From Omphalotus guepiniiformis (taxonomy: Eukaryota; Basidiomycota; Agaricomycetes; Agaricales; Omphalotaceae), in assembly GCA_028554645.1 (NCBI GenBank), contig JAQOOI010000064.1:2294001-2358000 (forward strand): 64,000 nt of DNA, written 5' to 3'. This document shows, piece after piece, positions 23,366-34,833 of the stretch. Made by a program: the position numbers and the translations under genes. Numbering within the stretch: position 1 is the stretch's first letter; each line of letters starts with the position of its first letter. A model generated the notes under the pieces. The model was not told the origin of the DNA. It did no database searches and saw only the letters and a list, made by a program, of their open reading frames with translations.

Positions 23366-24911
23366 TCAGTTTGCTTCGTAGTCAAAGCCTTTTCCTCCTG
23401 GGCCAAAGCCATCAAGATCAGGCATCTTGATATTCCTGAGGAGCGGGTCAAGTGACGCGAGCTCCTCCTTGATCCCGCTACGAGCAAATTGATCCAGCTC
23501 TTTGAGGAGCGTAGATGTTATTTTCTGACCCAGATCATCAGAATGAATGGTGTGGAGAGATTAAGCGCATCACACGCACCTTGAACTTACTATCAATCTT
23601 CAACACCAATTCCCCGAAACTCGGTGACCAGCTAGATGCTTGTATGGCCCCACCACCGCCAAATACAAACCCTCCTGCAGTTCCGGCGGGTCCTCCGCCT
23701 GCATTTGCTATTTCCCACAGACTGCTGCTCAATTCCGGTTCACTGGGTACGGTCAGCATTGGAAGCTGAGACTGTGGTTGCGAGAAATTTGGACTGAATT
23801 GATGGTTGCTAGGATGTGCGGACACAGGTCCATCGGAAAAGAGGTAGGATACACCGGGATGTGGGGACAGAAGACCTAGAGGACCCATCATATGTTGGGA
23901 AGACTGCGGAAGAGGGGACGGTCCTATGAGCTTGGCAATCTTGTTGTATACTTCGGATAAAACATCAAGTAACGAAAGGAGAGTCTGATGGTAGTCCAGG
24001 GAGAAAGGCTGACGGGTGTCGATAAGCGTAATGATAACGAACCATATTGAATACGCACTATTTGAGGATTTACAAGAAACGTGGTATCTGCGGAGGCATC
24101 GACATAGGTTCCCGAGAACTCAGTGAGAACACCAGGTCGCTTCCCACCCAGCTTTGTTCTAAATAGCCGTTTTGGTGGTCTCTGCGGAATTGATTGAGTT
24201 GTTGAGAACGTGGAGTAGGAGATAACCAACCATCTTGGGCTTTTCGTTGTCTTCCTTCGCTTGGTCGTATTCTAGTAGAATATTCAAAAGAGCACGAAGC
24301 AGATCTTGGGGTTGGTTCATGTCCATGAGATTGCCCAACGACATCCCGAGAATGGCAAAGCGAGTCGTCCTAGAGGCGAAGTTAATACGGAAAGTGGCGC
24401 TGACAGCAAGAACGGTCTAACCGCTTCTTCATATCGTTGTTATTGAATTCACGATCTAGGTCTGCTCGTGAGATGTAGATAGTGTGAAACCAATGACTCT
24501 TCCTGGACCGTACAATGAGCAAGCTTGTAAAGTGGTAGTTTAGGCAACATACCCCTCATGAATGTTCCGTATGTAGGTCAGAGTCAGGATTCTTTTCTGA
24601 ATGAGGTCTCTAAGGTACTCGTCTGAAGTCCCCTGACCCAACGCGGGAGTTTGCGTGCCCACTGAATCGGAATGTAAGGATTGAGCATCCCATTCCCGTA
24701 TGACCGGTGTAGTAGATGCTACCGTCGGAGTCGGAGCACCTGCTGAACCAGTATAAGCCGCGGCTGCGGTGCTTGAGACGGACAACGGTTGAGGAGTTGG
24801 CTGAGGAGTAGAGCCGGGATTAGGTGGAACTTTGAAGGAAGAAAGTAGATTCTGAGCAGAAGACTTGCGACGCATCGCTGGACGTTGTGGTTCAGCAGAG
24901 AATTGAGACAT
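23366..24911 (-). CDS. Conserved fungal protein of unknown function
   Basis: Six exons, 23366-23524, 23580-24008, 24059-24181, 24231-24369, 24422-24502 and 24553-24911, sum to 429 residues. The N-terminal 110 residues are Pro/Ser/Thr-rich. A conserved-looking helical core follows (about 105-230): LIQKRILTLTYIRNIHEG, HWFHTIYISRADLDREF, KKRTTRFAILGMSLGNLMDM, PFSLDYHQTLLSLLDVL. The rest is Gly/Ser/Pro-rich and ends FGPGGKGFDYEAN. There is no signal peptide or membrane segment. The core reads like a single-copy fungal protein I cannot name. It is divergently transcribed from NTF2, with 182 bases between starts. Confidence 0.75.
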
Positions 24912-25093
24912 TTTTGTGATGATCAGTTTTCAGAAATTTCGATTCTCACTGTTCGGAAACAAGTCTCTGCAGTTCTGCTTAGCGGCTAAAATGTCACGTG
25001 TTCATTGTTTTTTCTCAGCCAGGCGCCCGTCCACTTCAACTTTGCTGAACTTCTTCCATTTCCAGTGCTCTTTCAACTGCTCATTCTCCTCTC

Positions 25094-25712
25094 ATGGCTG
25101 ATATCAATAACATAGCCAGTCAATTCACTCAGTTCTACTACGCAACTTTTGATTCAAATCGCGCCAATCTGGCCTCTCTTTATGTTCGTTCAACCCCAAC
25201 TTGCCTCCTTCTCCTTCCCTTGGCGCGCGATCTGACCGATCTTTTGTGATTATCCAGCGCGATGGATCTATGTTGACCTGGGAGGGTCAACCTGTACAGG
25301 GTGCTACCGCAATTGTCGAGAAACTCGCCGTTGGTGTATCTCCATGTCCGGATTCGATTTTCGGTTGAATGATGTCCTTCAGAGCCTTCCGTTCACCAAG
25401 GTAGAACACAAGGTTACAACTCTCGATGCTCAGCCTTCATCGCCGACAGTTGCCAGCTTACTGGTCAAGGTCACTGGGTTGTTGAAGGTCCGGGCTTTTC
25501 ATCTTTAGGCTGCTACCATCTCATGATTGAATTTTTCCAGGTTGATGATGGCGAGAACCCACTGCAGTTCAGTCAACTCTTCCATCTCATTCCTGACGGT
25601 GGTAGCTATTATGTGTTAGTGTCCTCTCATCCTTCCCCGCCTGGCGTCATCGTTGCTGATATTTACGCCTTGCAGACAAAACGACATCTTCCGTCTCAAC
25701 TACGGCGTTTAA
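25094..25712 (+). CDS. NTF2: Nuclear transport factor 2
   Basis: Carries Ran-GDP back into the nucleus through the pore. Five exons (25094-25183, about 25258-25329, 25383-25487, 25541-25614, 25676-25712) join to 125 residues, exactly the length of yeast Ntf2. Diagnostic segments are ASQFTQFYYATFDSNRANLA, the SMLTWEGQPVQGATAIVEKL turn, LPFTKVEHKVTTLDAQPS, NPLQFSQLFHLIPDGGSYYV and the C-terminal NDIFRLNYGV. Ran-binding acidic positions and the FxFG-binding pocket aromatic residues appear kept. The left edge of exon 2 is given to within a base. Divergent from the 24911 gene. Confidence 0.95.
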
Positions 25713-26302
25713 TATTTCGTAGTAATGGGCGAAACTAGAAATTATTATCAGGAGCAGAAAGGAGGCTGTGTTGAAGAATCTATCATTCTCAAGTCAAGGA
25801 TGCGGGACCTCGACTAGATGAAGAAGAATTAATTCCTGTTGTTTGTGTGGCATGTTATGATATTGGCTAGTCCTGCTTTGTAGGACACATACAAGATTTT
25901 TTCCGTTGGCAGAGGATCGCGAAGGAACATCCGATATCTATCAGCCCCTAGTCGCAGGCACACAAACTTCTTGCACGCACTTGCTATTCTAGAGCAACTA
26001 TACTTTGGCAGCCGATGTGAATCGATTCCCAAGAAATACCACCACTGTATTCTTACAGACACCGTTCGGGCAATTTTCAATACAGCACCACAGTGTAAAA
26101 CATGGACTAGGCAAATTTCACTCATTCGTTGGCTTGCGTTTCGCTGCACTGATACTTTCCGCACTCAAGTCTATTAAGACCGCATTTTGAGCATGCACCT
26201 AGTACTTAGGAGAGCAAATCTGATTCTATTGAGTGTTACGGACAGCTTTTCATCTGCTATGTACTAACCGGCCCTGAATATCGCGCTTCTCATTTACATA
26301 AG
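25713..26302. other. Intergenic region
   Basis: About 590 bases between NTF2 and the TPR-CCCH gene; it contains only short overlapping frames without motifs. Confidence 0.5.
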
Positions 26303-28556
26303 ATGAGTCGCGTCTCCCCTAATCTTTTTCTTCCACTGCAACTACCTCAAACCAAGATGACAGATAAACGCCAGATCCTACCTCTTGGGTTGTTCAAGGA
26401 ACGCTTCTTGAGCGACATCAATGTCCAGCTGTTCAAAGCCATGCAATCTTGTGCTCACGTTTGGCCTATCGTAGAAACCAAAGGTGATTTCAGACGAAGA
26501 ATGCGCGCCTCCGTTCCTTCGGCCGTGCTCGTCATGGACTCAGCCATCTCTAAACCGGAATACTCCAAGACTCTGTCGCAACTCGTGGAATACACCAAGT
26601 CTGGTGGCACGGTCATTTGTGCATGCAACTTTAGCAACAATCTTACCTACGACACTGCACGGGAGTTTTTCGGACAATGGGGTCTTCCTTGGGATGTTGG
26701 ATCCTATTTGAGGACGACAGTTCATCGAAATGCGGATTTAGGCACTGCTGGTACTATCACAGGAATCTCCGAGGGTTCGTTCAAAAAACTTCCGGAATCC
26801 TACAGTCTTAAATCGCTTTCGCTCCTTCACGTTTCTCCAAGTCATGCCATATACAATCCTTCCTCATCGTCGCAAATTGAATCTCGTGTTTTCCCTTCTG
26901 ACGCGTTCCCAATCGATCCGGTCGAGGCACCGTGTGCATTTGCTCCTGTAGGCTGTGGGTATTTTGGGTACATCGGTGACGTTAATTCGGAAGAAGGAAG
27001 CGCGAAGGTTGTGATGGCTATGGCAGGTCTATCGATTGACGCTGTCGTCTCGGTATCCAAGCCGTCCACTGGCTACGGAGTAACTATGTCACCTGATGGT
27101 TCCGTCTCTCGTGCTGAAGTTCGTAAAGATGGTCCCAATGAGATGGTCATGTATTCAGATTGTTTGAGGCAGGCGGGACACGACATCATCATGTCAAATC
27201 GTATGGGAATGAGTGGCGATGGGTACCTGGGGCCGAGTCGACCTGCACCTTCTACCAGAGGTGCTGCTCCTGGCAGTGGGAACGCGTCTTCATCACCAAC
27301 GTCCACTTATCAAGCTCGTGTTCCGCCTCGTCCGCGTGAAGCGGAGGTTGAAGCGCGTGCAGGGAAACGTGCAGCGAACTCAGCTCGCAAGCAAAGCAAA
27401 GCAGATTCCCTGAAAGAAAAGGTTTGTTCTTGTTGCCATTCGTTGGATCTCTTTCATTCATATATCATCATTACATAGGGAAATGATCTCTTTCGAAAAG
27501 GTGACAATACCGGTGCTATACAGTTTTATCAAAATGCTATCGCGGTGCGACCTCAGGCTACCTATTACACAAATATTGCCGCTGCTTATTTGAAACTCGA
27601 CGAGTGAGCTTTTTCAAGATCTTCTACCGAAACATTCGGCTAAGAATTCATTGTTTCTAGTAATAAAGCTGCCGAAGATGCATGCAACCAGGCGCTCCTT
27701 TATGATCCCAAAAATTTGAAAGCCCGTTATCGCCGCGCTATAGCCCGGCGCAACCAACATCGGTTCCGCGACGCTTTGGAAGGCAAGTGATTCGCTTCAC
27801 AGATGGATATGTTAACCAAAATCTATGCCTCAACTCTAGATCTCAAGTCCTGTGTTAAAAGGGCACCTCTGGATCCCCAGTTTCTTGGGGCAATGACGCT
27901 CACGCATCAGTTATCGCATGAACACAAAGCCGCAAATCTCAATGTCCACGACGGGAGCTCGCGTCCGCAGTATATTGAAGACGAAGATATTTCCACTGGC
28001 ACCAAGGAACGTTCTCCCAAGCCGATAGAGTACGAATCCGATTCCGATTCTAGTGATTTCGAACACGAGGGCAACGGGACACCTTGTCGACAATATAACG
28101 GTGCTGGATGCAAGGATGGTGCTCAGAAATGCAACTTTAAGCATGCTCCGGACAAGAAAAAGGTCACTCGGGATGAGCTGTATGTGTATTCAAGCACGAC
28201 TCCTGTAATCAAATTGACAATGCTTCAGTGGACGCAACGTATGCAACTTCTATCTTATGGGTATGTGCAAGTTCGGGAACCGGTGTCAATATGCCCATTC
28301 GCGAGAGTATCTTCCGGAAGATGGATGGTGGTGTCTTTTTGATCCTGTGAAGGGCCAACTGGACCCCTTGAAATTCTATAATACCCGCAGGCATCTATAC
28401 GATGAAGATGAGGATGTTGACTTTCAAGGGATTTTGAACGCTCCTCCGACTGCGCTTGAGGAATACTGGGACTATGAAGATATGGTGGACGAAGTGACAG
28501 AGAAGGAGCGACGAGTCATGACTTTTATGATGGGGGTACGACAGGGATTGCTTTGA
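26303..28556 (+). CDS. TPR and tandem CCCH zinc-finger protein
   Basis: Five exons, 26303-27421, 27479-27603, 27661-27782, 27840-28179 and 28229-28556, sum to 677 residues. Residues 1-300 form an alpha/beta region I do not recognise (LGLFKERFLSDINVQLFKAM, SQLVEYTKSGGTVICACNFS), possibly an N-terminal ThuA- or GATase-like fold. A Lys/Arg linker leads to a short TPR array (about 375-470): GNDLFRKGDNTGAIQFYQNA, YYTNIAAAYLKLD, RYRRAIARRNQHRFRDALED. Two CCCH fingers follow: C-x7-C-x6-C-x3-H (CRQYNGAGCKDGAQKCNFKH) and C-x7-C-x5-C-x3-H (CNFYLMGMCKFGNRCQYAH). A TPR dimer interface joined to RNA-type fingers suggests an RNA-associated adaptor. MTDKRQ at 26357 could be the start. The intron at 27783-27839 has a GCAAGT donor. 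Confidence 0.82.
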
Positions 28557-28784
28557 AATGATGCTTTTATTTCGATTAATCACTTTCCATTGGTATGCGC
28601 GTGTCATGGAGCTCAACCTCTTGCTGGTTTGGTACGATAGCAGAATGTAAAAATATATTTGCTGCTCAGTTTTTCGGTGTCTAGATTGGCAATCCTGAGG
28701 TAGAATTTGGGCGATCTTGTACCAAAGCCCAAAGCGGAGCAGCTAGCTCGTCCTAAGCACACAGTCGCCTTGTAACAAGGAATG
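28557..28784. other. Intergenic region
   Basis: About 230 bases after the TPR-CCCH stop; nothing supported apart from the pseudogene that begins just to the right. Confidence 0.4.
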
Positions 28785-28960
28785 CTAGTGGTGTGGGTGT
28801 TGTCAACGACCTGGTAGTGTTGAGAATCTTTACGGTGTAAGGGGAGAAAAATGTACACGTTGCGTCTGGCGTCGACGAGTAGTGTACGGTGGAAGCCGAG
28901 CTCGACACACCTCAATGCAGGTGGTGCCGTGAGGGTTCAAAAAGAACCTCTCTTTACGTT
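28785..28960 (-). pseudogene. Decayed copy of the GH88 gene 5' end
   Basis: This stretch aligns by eye with the first exon of the GH88 gene at about 30650-30820: both carry CAACGACCT, then TTGAGAATCTT, then AAGGGAGAAAA-like and CGTC-rich blocks in the same order and orientation, with scattered substitutions and small indels. The intact signal peptide and frame of the parent are not kept, and no catalytic region follows, because the parent's stop lies at 29167. It looks like the remnant of a tandem duplication. Confidence 0.6.
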
Positions 28961-29166
28961 TGCGATACTACGCGCGCTGAAAGATTCAGGTTGCCCGCCT
29001 GATGAGGTGGTATCGGCAAGAGTGTAGAAGATCACTGTTTAGTGAAAGAACATACATGACTAGCAATAACGCCAGGGGCGGAAGATCAAACTCAGAGCAA
29101 AGCCTGTCCCATGTCATGACACCAGCGTTGGATTATTGTGTTCCCAGCCCAGTGATTTGCTACGAA

Positions 29167-30794
29167 TCAACATTGAGCAAGCCCCATCTCAACAAGTACA
29201 TTTGCTGCCCTAATATAGTAGTAATCACCTAAGTACCAGACGATAAGTTGTAACGTGTTCAACTCCAATGTAGAAGAGCAAAATTCACCATAGACAATCC
29301 CCGTCAAGAAGTTGTTTGCTGGCCAGTTCACAGTCCCATTCGAAAGGAGGCTTTGCCAAGAAGGATTCCATGCTAGGTCAGTGATTTTATTCAGGATCTG
29401 TAGCGCGAAGTTTAACACCTTCATCAGCTTCAGGACCGCCGACCTGGCAACATAACGTACCGAAATAGCACCATTGATCCATTTTTCCTTATTGCTTTGG
29501 GATGTCTCAACTTGCGCCAGAAGAAGAAGTCCATTGGCAGCAATAGTAGCAGCTGAGGAATCTGCTGGTCGAGGGGGAGGGGCAAGAGGTGCGTTGAAGT
29601 CCCTAAGTGAGATGAGTCGTCAGGTAAACAGAAGGAGAGGAGAGATACTTACCACGGCACGATACCATCTTCAGGGATGTTATCCAGGAAATATGTCGCA
29701 AGTCGCCTAGCTGTGTCGAGATAGCTTTCGTTATGCGCATGGCTGTACACTAAGTCTCTCGTCAACAAAGGAGCCTGCTTTGCCAAGGTGTTTTCTTACT
29801 GTTAGCGAACCCGTAGATAGCCCAAGCTTGACCTCTGCTCCAGGTACTATTGAAGTTCACGTCTTATCAGTGATAACTACGTCAACAGTTCGCAACAAGT
29901 GGATCGAACCTCCAATCCGCATATCCTTGAGACGTTCTCTTCCTAATTACATCGCCTGTGGTCGAGTTATATTCCACGACGTGCCATGTCGAGCCTGGAC
30001 ATAGACGTTTAGCATATCAGAGTGAATGTGAATGGAATTAGACAAGACACTCGCCATCTTCTCGTATATGATTGATCATAGTTGTATCGGCATGCGAGAG
30101 AGCGATGTCTTTCAACGTTGCATTCCCGGTCAATCCAAAAGACAACCATAACACTTCCAAGTTCATCATGTTGTCGATAATGACAGTAAAATCAGTTGGG
30201 TCAGCGGTATTCCAACTGCGCGTGCATCCGACAATAGGATTGAATCGCGCCGCAAGGTCTGAAGCAAAGGCATTCACAGCATGAATAGCAGTTTTATTGC
30301 CGGGATTCCTACACCAGACTAAGCGAAATACGAACGTTCATCATAATATATGCTCACACAAGTAATTCCTCTGCGAACGGGAAGCTCACAAAACCCACAT
30401 CGTGCTGAAGATTGGTATTGTTAGTTTCCAATGGAATCAACCCGGTACTCGTGGACCGGCCAAGGTCCACCCAATTGACGATATCTAGTGCGTTTGCGGA
30501 CGTAGCACCGCAGAGCTCTTTACGCGTGTTCAGTGCATATAGCGAGGCGGGAAAGAATCCTGAAGTCCACGTGTCTGGAATGAAATCCAACCATGTACCA
30601 GGGTTACTGACGTTCCAGGTCGTTGTGTACTGAGGATATTCTATGGCTGTTGGCAACGACCTAGTGGTATTGAGAATCTTATGCGGAGTTAAGGGAGAAA
30701 ACAATGTCCGCGTCACGTCGGGCGCCGACGAACACAGAACGGTGTAGGACGCCAGAAGGAGGAAGACATGGATTCGTGGAGTGTAGCGACTCAT
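29167..30794 (-). CDS. Secreted GH88 unsaturated glucuronyl hydrolase
   Basis: Glycoside hydrolase family 88, expected to remove unsaturated uronic acids from lyase-produced oligosaccharides or act on related uronyl substrates. Eight exons, 29167-29228, 29289-29397, 29461-29602, 29653-29749, 29800-29846, 29910-29994, 30055-30308 and 30358-30794, sum to 410 residues. A signal peptide (about 1-24) precedes WTSGFFPASLYAL, HDVGFVSFPF with a candidate catalytic Asp, NMMNLEVLWLSFGLTGN, SHADTTM, and the family-typical TWSRGQAWAIYGF. The C-terminus closes with NFLTGIVYGDYYYIRAAN. The intron at 29995-30054 needs a GC donor. All exons keep frame, so the gene looks intact. A fragment of a second copy lies just downstream. 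Confidence 0.88.
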
Positions 30795-30853
30795 TCTGTA
30801 CGTGGTGAAGGTTCAGTAAGAAGTCACGTAGACAAGGGAGCCCGGAACTTCAT

Positions 30854-30860
30854 TTATATA
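30854..30860 (-). promoter_or_regulatory. TATA box of the GH88 gene
   Basis: On the minus strand the sequence reads TATATAA about 60 bases before the GH88 start, within a normal promoter distance. Confidence 0.5.
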
Positions 30861-31530
30861 CACCTCAGGCGGCGTACATAACCGACGAGACATGATTCGG
30901 CCCGCGGGTATTTTACGCCAGTTCGACGTAATTTGAATGAACGAGCCAGCGCCTGCCCACAGAATTCCTAAGTGGTATTCATCAGCGAGGTTCAGCGACA
31001 AGGCATTTTGAAAGCAAAACATACAGCAGACCGACATCAGGTGCTGATGGTTCTTGTTTCTCTGATGGAAAGTGTCGCGTTGATGGCATATATTGTATAC
31101 TGAAGTATCCTTAAGATGGGCGACCGTACTGTATATGACTGGAATGACCGCGCCATCGATTCAGCAGAAAGTTGAGAGGATTCCAAAAACGACATATTTC
31201 TCCGAATGCCCCGCGATGTTTCAGTACGTATATGTAGCTTGAACATGCAGACGAGTATCTGTCCCGTGGTTCTTTAAGCCTGAATCATCCCAATACGAGT
31301 CCAATAGCTTAAAGTAGTTGAACAGCATGCCATTACGCAGCATACGCAGCACGCACTGCCTAGTCACAAGAAGAGAGCTGTAGAACTTTAACGAAGCTTT
31401 GTAGAAGCATTGGAAAGGCGACAGAGGAGACTTTGTGCAAGTTTGGTCTGTCCTATACGCTGCGGCTCCTGTTGCACTTCATTTTTCCTCTCTCCCTTAC
31501 GACTTTCATCGTCCTTGGTTTCGGCTCATA
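30861..31530. other. Intergenic region, divergent GH88/VPS1 promoters
   Basis: About 670 bases between two divergent genes. No coding signal is seen. Confidence 0.5.
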
Positions 31531-34280
31531 ATGTCTACTACTGGTCCAGCGGGCTTAGGCTCAGAAATTGTCAATATCGTCAACAAACTCCAGGATGTGT
31601 TTAATGCTGTCGGCTCGTCAACTGCTCAAATAGATCTGCCCCAAATATGTGTCCTGGGAAGTCAGAGTAGTGGTAAAAGTAGTGTTCTTGAGGTGTGCAC
31701 GTTTCGTGTTTAGCACTTCAATCCTATTCTAACGCACTTCCGATGTCATGTAGAACATAGTTGGTCGGGACTTTCTGCCTCGTGGAACTGGTATTGTGAC
31801 GCGGCGGCCTCTGGTATGTAGGTATCCTCGAGGTTGAAAGCAGTTTCTAATATTCCGCGCTGTAGGTTCTACAACTGATACACAGACCTGCGACAACATC
31901 ACAAGCCAATGGATCCGGTGCGTCATATTTCTCTCTTGCTACGCACGAAGGACTAACTATTGTTCAGCCACAGCAATCAAAGAGAGTGGCGACGCAGCCG
32001 CGAACGCCGATGAATGGGGCGAATTCCTGCATCTTCCAGGTCAAAAGTTCTATGATTTTAACAAGATTCGGGAAGAAATTGTTCGTGACACCGAAGCCAA
32101 AACCGGACGCAATGCAGGCATCTCGCCCCAGCCCATAAATCTGCGTATATATTCGCCAAAAGTCCTCACCCTGACCCTCGTCGACTTGCCCGGTCTGACC
32201 AAGGTGCCTGTTGGGGATCAGCCGAAAGACATCGAGAAGCAGATACGAGATATGCTGACGAAGTACATCTCAAAGCCTGCATGTATCATTTTGGCAGTTT
32301 CTCCTGCTAACGTGGATTTGGCCAACTCGGATGGGTTGAAGATGGCAAGAGAAGTGGATCCTGAAGGGAACAGGACTATTGGTGTTTTAACCAAGATTGA
32401 TTTGATGTGAGTGGCAGCACAACCTGACACAAGGTTCAAAGTTTATCTCATCGCATTACAGGGATGTTGGCACGGACGTCGTCGATATTCTCGCTGGCCG
32501 TGTCATTCCTTTGCGTATGGGCTATGTCCCTGTAGTCAATCGCGGTCAACGTGACATCGATTCCTCCAAATCTATTAGTCTAGCACTCGAAGCCGAGCGC
32601 GACTTCTTTGAGAATCACCCATCCTATAAGGGAAAATCACAATATTGCGGTACTCCCTTCCTCACTCGCAAGCTCAATATGGTTTGCGCCATCAACTTTA
32701 CGTTCCCCGCTCGTATGCTCATCTCTCGTCCTTCAGATTCTTATGCACCACATCCGTGCCACTCTTCCTGACATCAAGACCCGAATCTCTCAACAGCTAC
32801 AGAAATACAACACTGAACTCATGCAGTTAGGTGGACCCTTGGCAGACGCCAACTCCGGAAACGTTGTCCTCTCCGTGATAACTGAGTTCACGAACGAGTT
32901 CAGGACTGTCATCGATGGTAACACGAATGATTTGTCCGTCAATGAACTTTCCGGAGGAGCACGTATCAGTTTCGTGTTCCACGAGTTATTTAACAATGGC
33001 GTAAAGAGTATCGATCCATTTGATCAAGTCAAGGATGGAGATATCAGAACAATGTTATACAATTCCTCCGTGCGCACGACTTTCCTCATCACTGTGACAA
33101 CTGACTCAAAGTTGGGAAATAGGGATCTACTCCAGCACTGTTCGTTGGGACAGCAGCATTCGAAGTCATCGTGAAACAACAGATCAAGCGGTTAGAAGAA
33201 CCCAGTTTGAAATGTTGTCAGCTTGTATATGACGAGCTTATACGTATCCTTGGCCAGCTTCTGGGAAAGATTGTGAGTCTGAACTTTGTTCGTTCGTTCA
33301 TTTCATGTCTGAAGTGAGCACGGTTTCGGAAATAGCAAGCTTTCAGGCGGTACCCTGCCCTCCGGGAGAGGTTTAACTCTGTCGTAGTCAACTTTTTCAA
33401 GACTTCCATGAACCCAACAACAAAACTTGTGTCTGATATGGTCGCGTGAGCATTGAGACTATAACTTTCCCGATTTTAGTGGCCTGACGATATCCCCACT
33501 AGTATGCAGGCATGTTATGTGAACACCACCCATCCCGACTTTATCAATGGTCACAAAGTATACTTCGAATCCCTTTTATTGTCTATTTGAAACTCAAACA
33601 CTTTCACCTACAGGCAATGTCAATCGTAAACGACAGACTCAACGCGAATAAGCCACCACCTCAGCCTGTCGACCCCAAATCAGGCAAACTTGCGCCAGGC
33701 GTAATCAACAACAACAGAGACCTTGATGTTGAGGCGAAGAAGGAGGAAGCGAGCTTCTTTGGGTCCTTCTTTGCATCCAAAAACGCACGGACTGTGAAGA
33801 AGAGTGGATCCGGCAGTCCCGCCTTGTCGGTTATGGAAGCTCCTCCTCCAGTGATTAAACCCCAGGCGGCGTTGAGCGAGCGGGAGACAATGGAGACGGA
33901 GGTCATCAGTGCGTTTCTGCCTCCTTTTGAAGCCCATGGTTTTGGCTCAATTCATGTTTCATAACAGAGCTTCTCATCCACTCGTACTTCAACATCGTCA
34001 AGCGAGAGATGATCGACATGGTTCCCAAGGCAATTACACTGACGCTGGTGACTCACTCCAAAGAGAACCTCCAACGAGAGTTGCTACAAGAATTGTACAA
34101 GGCGGAAGTGCTGGATGATTTGCTGAAGGAGAGCGAGTACGTTGTGAACAGGAGGAAGGAGGTCATAAGCATGGTCCAGGCTTTGAACAAGGCAGAAGAG
34201 TGCGTTTTGATTCTTGGTCAATAACTCATTGATAGCGGTGCTAAACTTCATACCATAACAGGATCGTTGCAGGCGTCTAA
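31531..34280 (+). CDS. VPS1: Dynamin-like GTPase VPS1
   Basis: Large GTPase that drives membrane scission in vacuolar, endosomal and peroxisomal traffic. Twelve exons, 31531-31692, 31754-31813, 31866-31917, 31968-32406, 32462-32681, 32737-33069, 33123-33272, 33336-33445, 33503-33557, 33614-33908, 33968-34199 and 34262-34280, sum to 708 residues, the usual Vps1 length. The P-loop GSQSSGKSS (43-51), RPL switch I region, [14 protein letters not shown] (G3) and [10 protein letters not shown] (G4) are present. The middle domain and the GTPase effector domain ([34 protein letters not shown]) follow. There is no PH or proline-rich domain, which separates Vps1 from classical dynamin. A variable Lys/Ser-rich insert lies in exon 10. 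Confidence 0.96.
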
Positions 34281-34833
34281 GTCTGGGGGCGTTGATCGTG
34301 GATTCTTGTTTTCCGCCTTTTCCAGTTGTCTCTGTTGTTCTCGTTGTTGGAATATTCTTTCATGGTTCATGTGCCTACGCTCTATTACTACTCTACTATT
34401 TCTCAATCATTCTAGAAGTCCTGCTGAGAAGCGCCTACCTTGATGGAATGCACCTGAGGGATGGGGGCACATACGGAAGGGGGGTTCGGGATGTGATAGA
34501 GATGAATGAGCCTTTGTTGTCATTGAGGATTGTGGAGTGAGCGTGTAGATATGATCTTGAGAACACTGTCTGTAATGTCCTACTTTCGTATAATTTCCAT
34601 CCCTCACTATAAATATGCATTACCTCTTGTCATGGTAGCCTCTTTCCTCTTTCCACGCAAAGTGAGGCGGCTCTGATCTTCGAATGAACGAGGGTGTTAA
34701 CTCTAGTTACAATAATAATGACTACATATACATCAAGTCATTCCATTCGTGTTTGCCAACAATACAATAGTAATGAGCGCACTTATGGCGTTCTATCTAG
34801 ACTCTATAAAATACACTAAAATTCGTAACATCG
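34281..34833. other. Intergenic region between convergent VPS1 and GH16
   Basis: About 550 bases; a short frame runs over part of it but carries no motif. AT-rich near 34700-34830, as expected for 3' ends. Confidence 0.5.
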
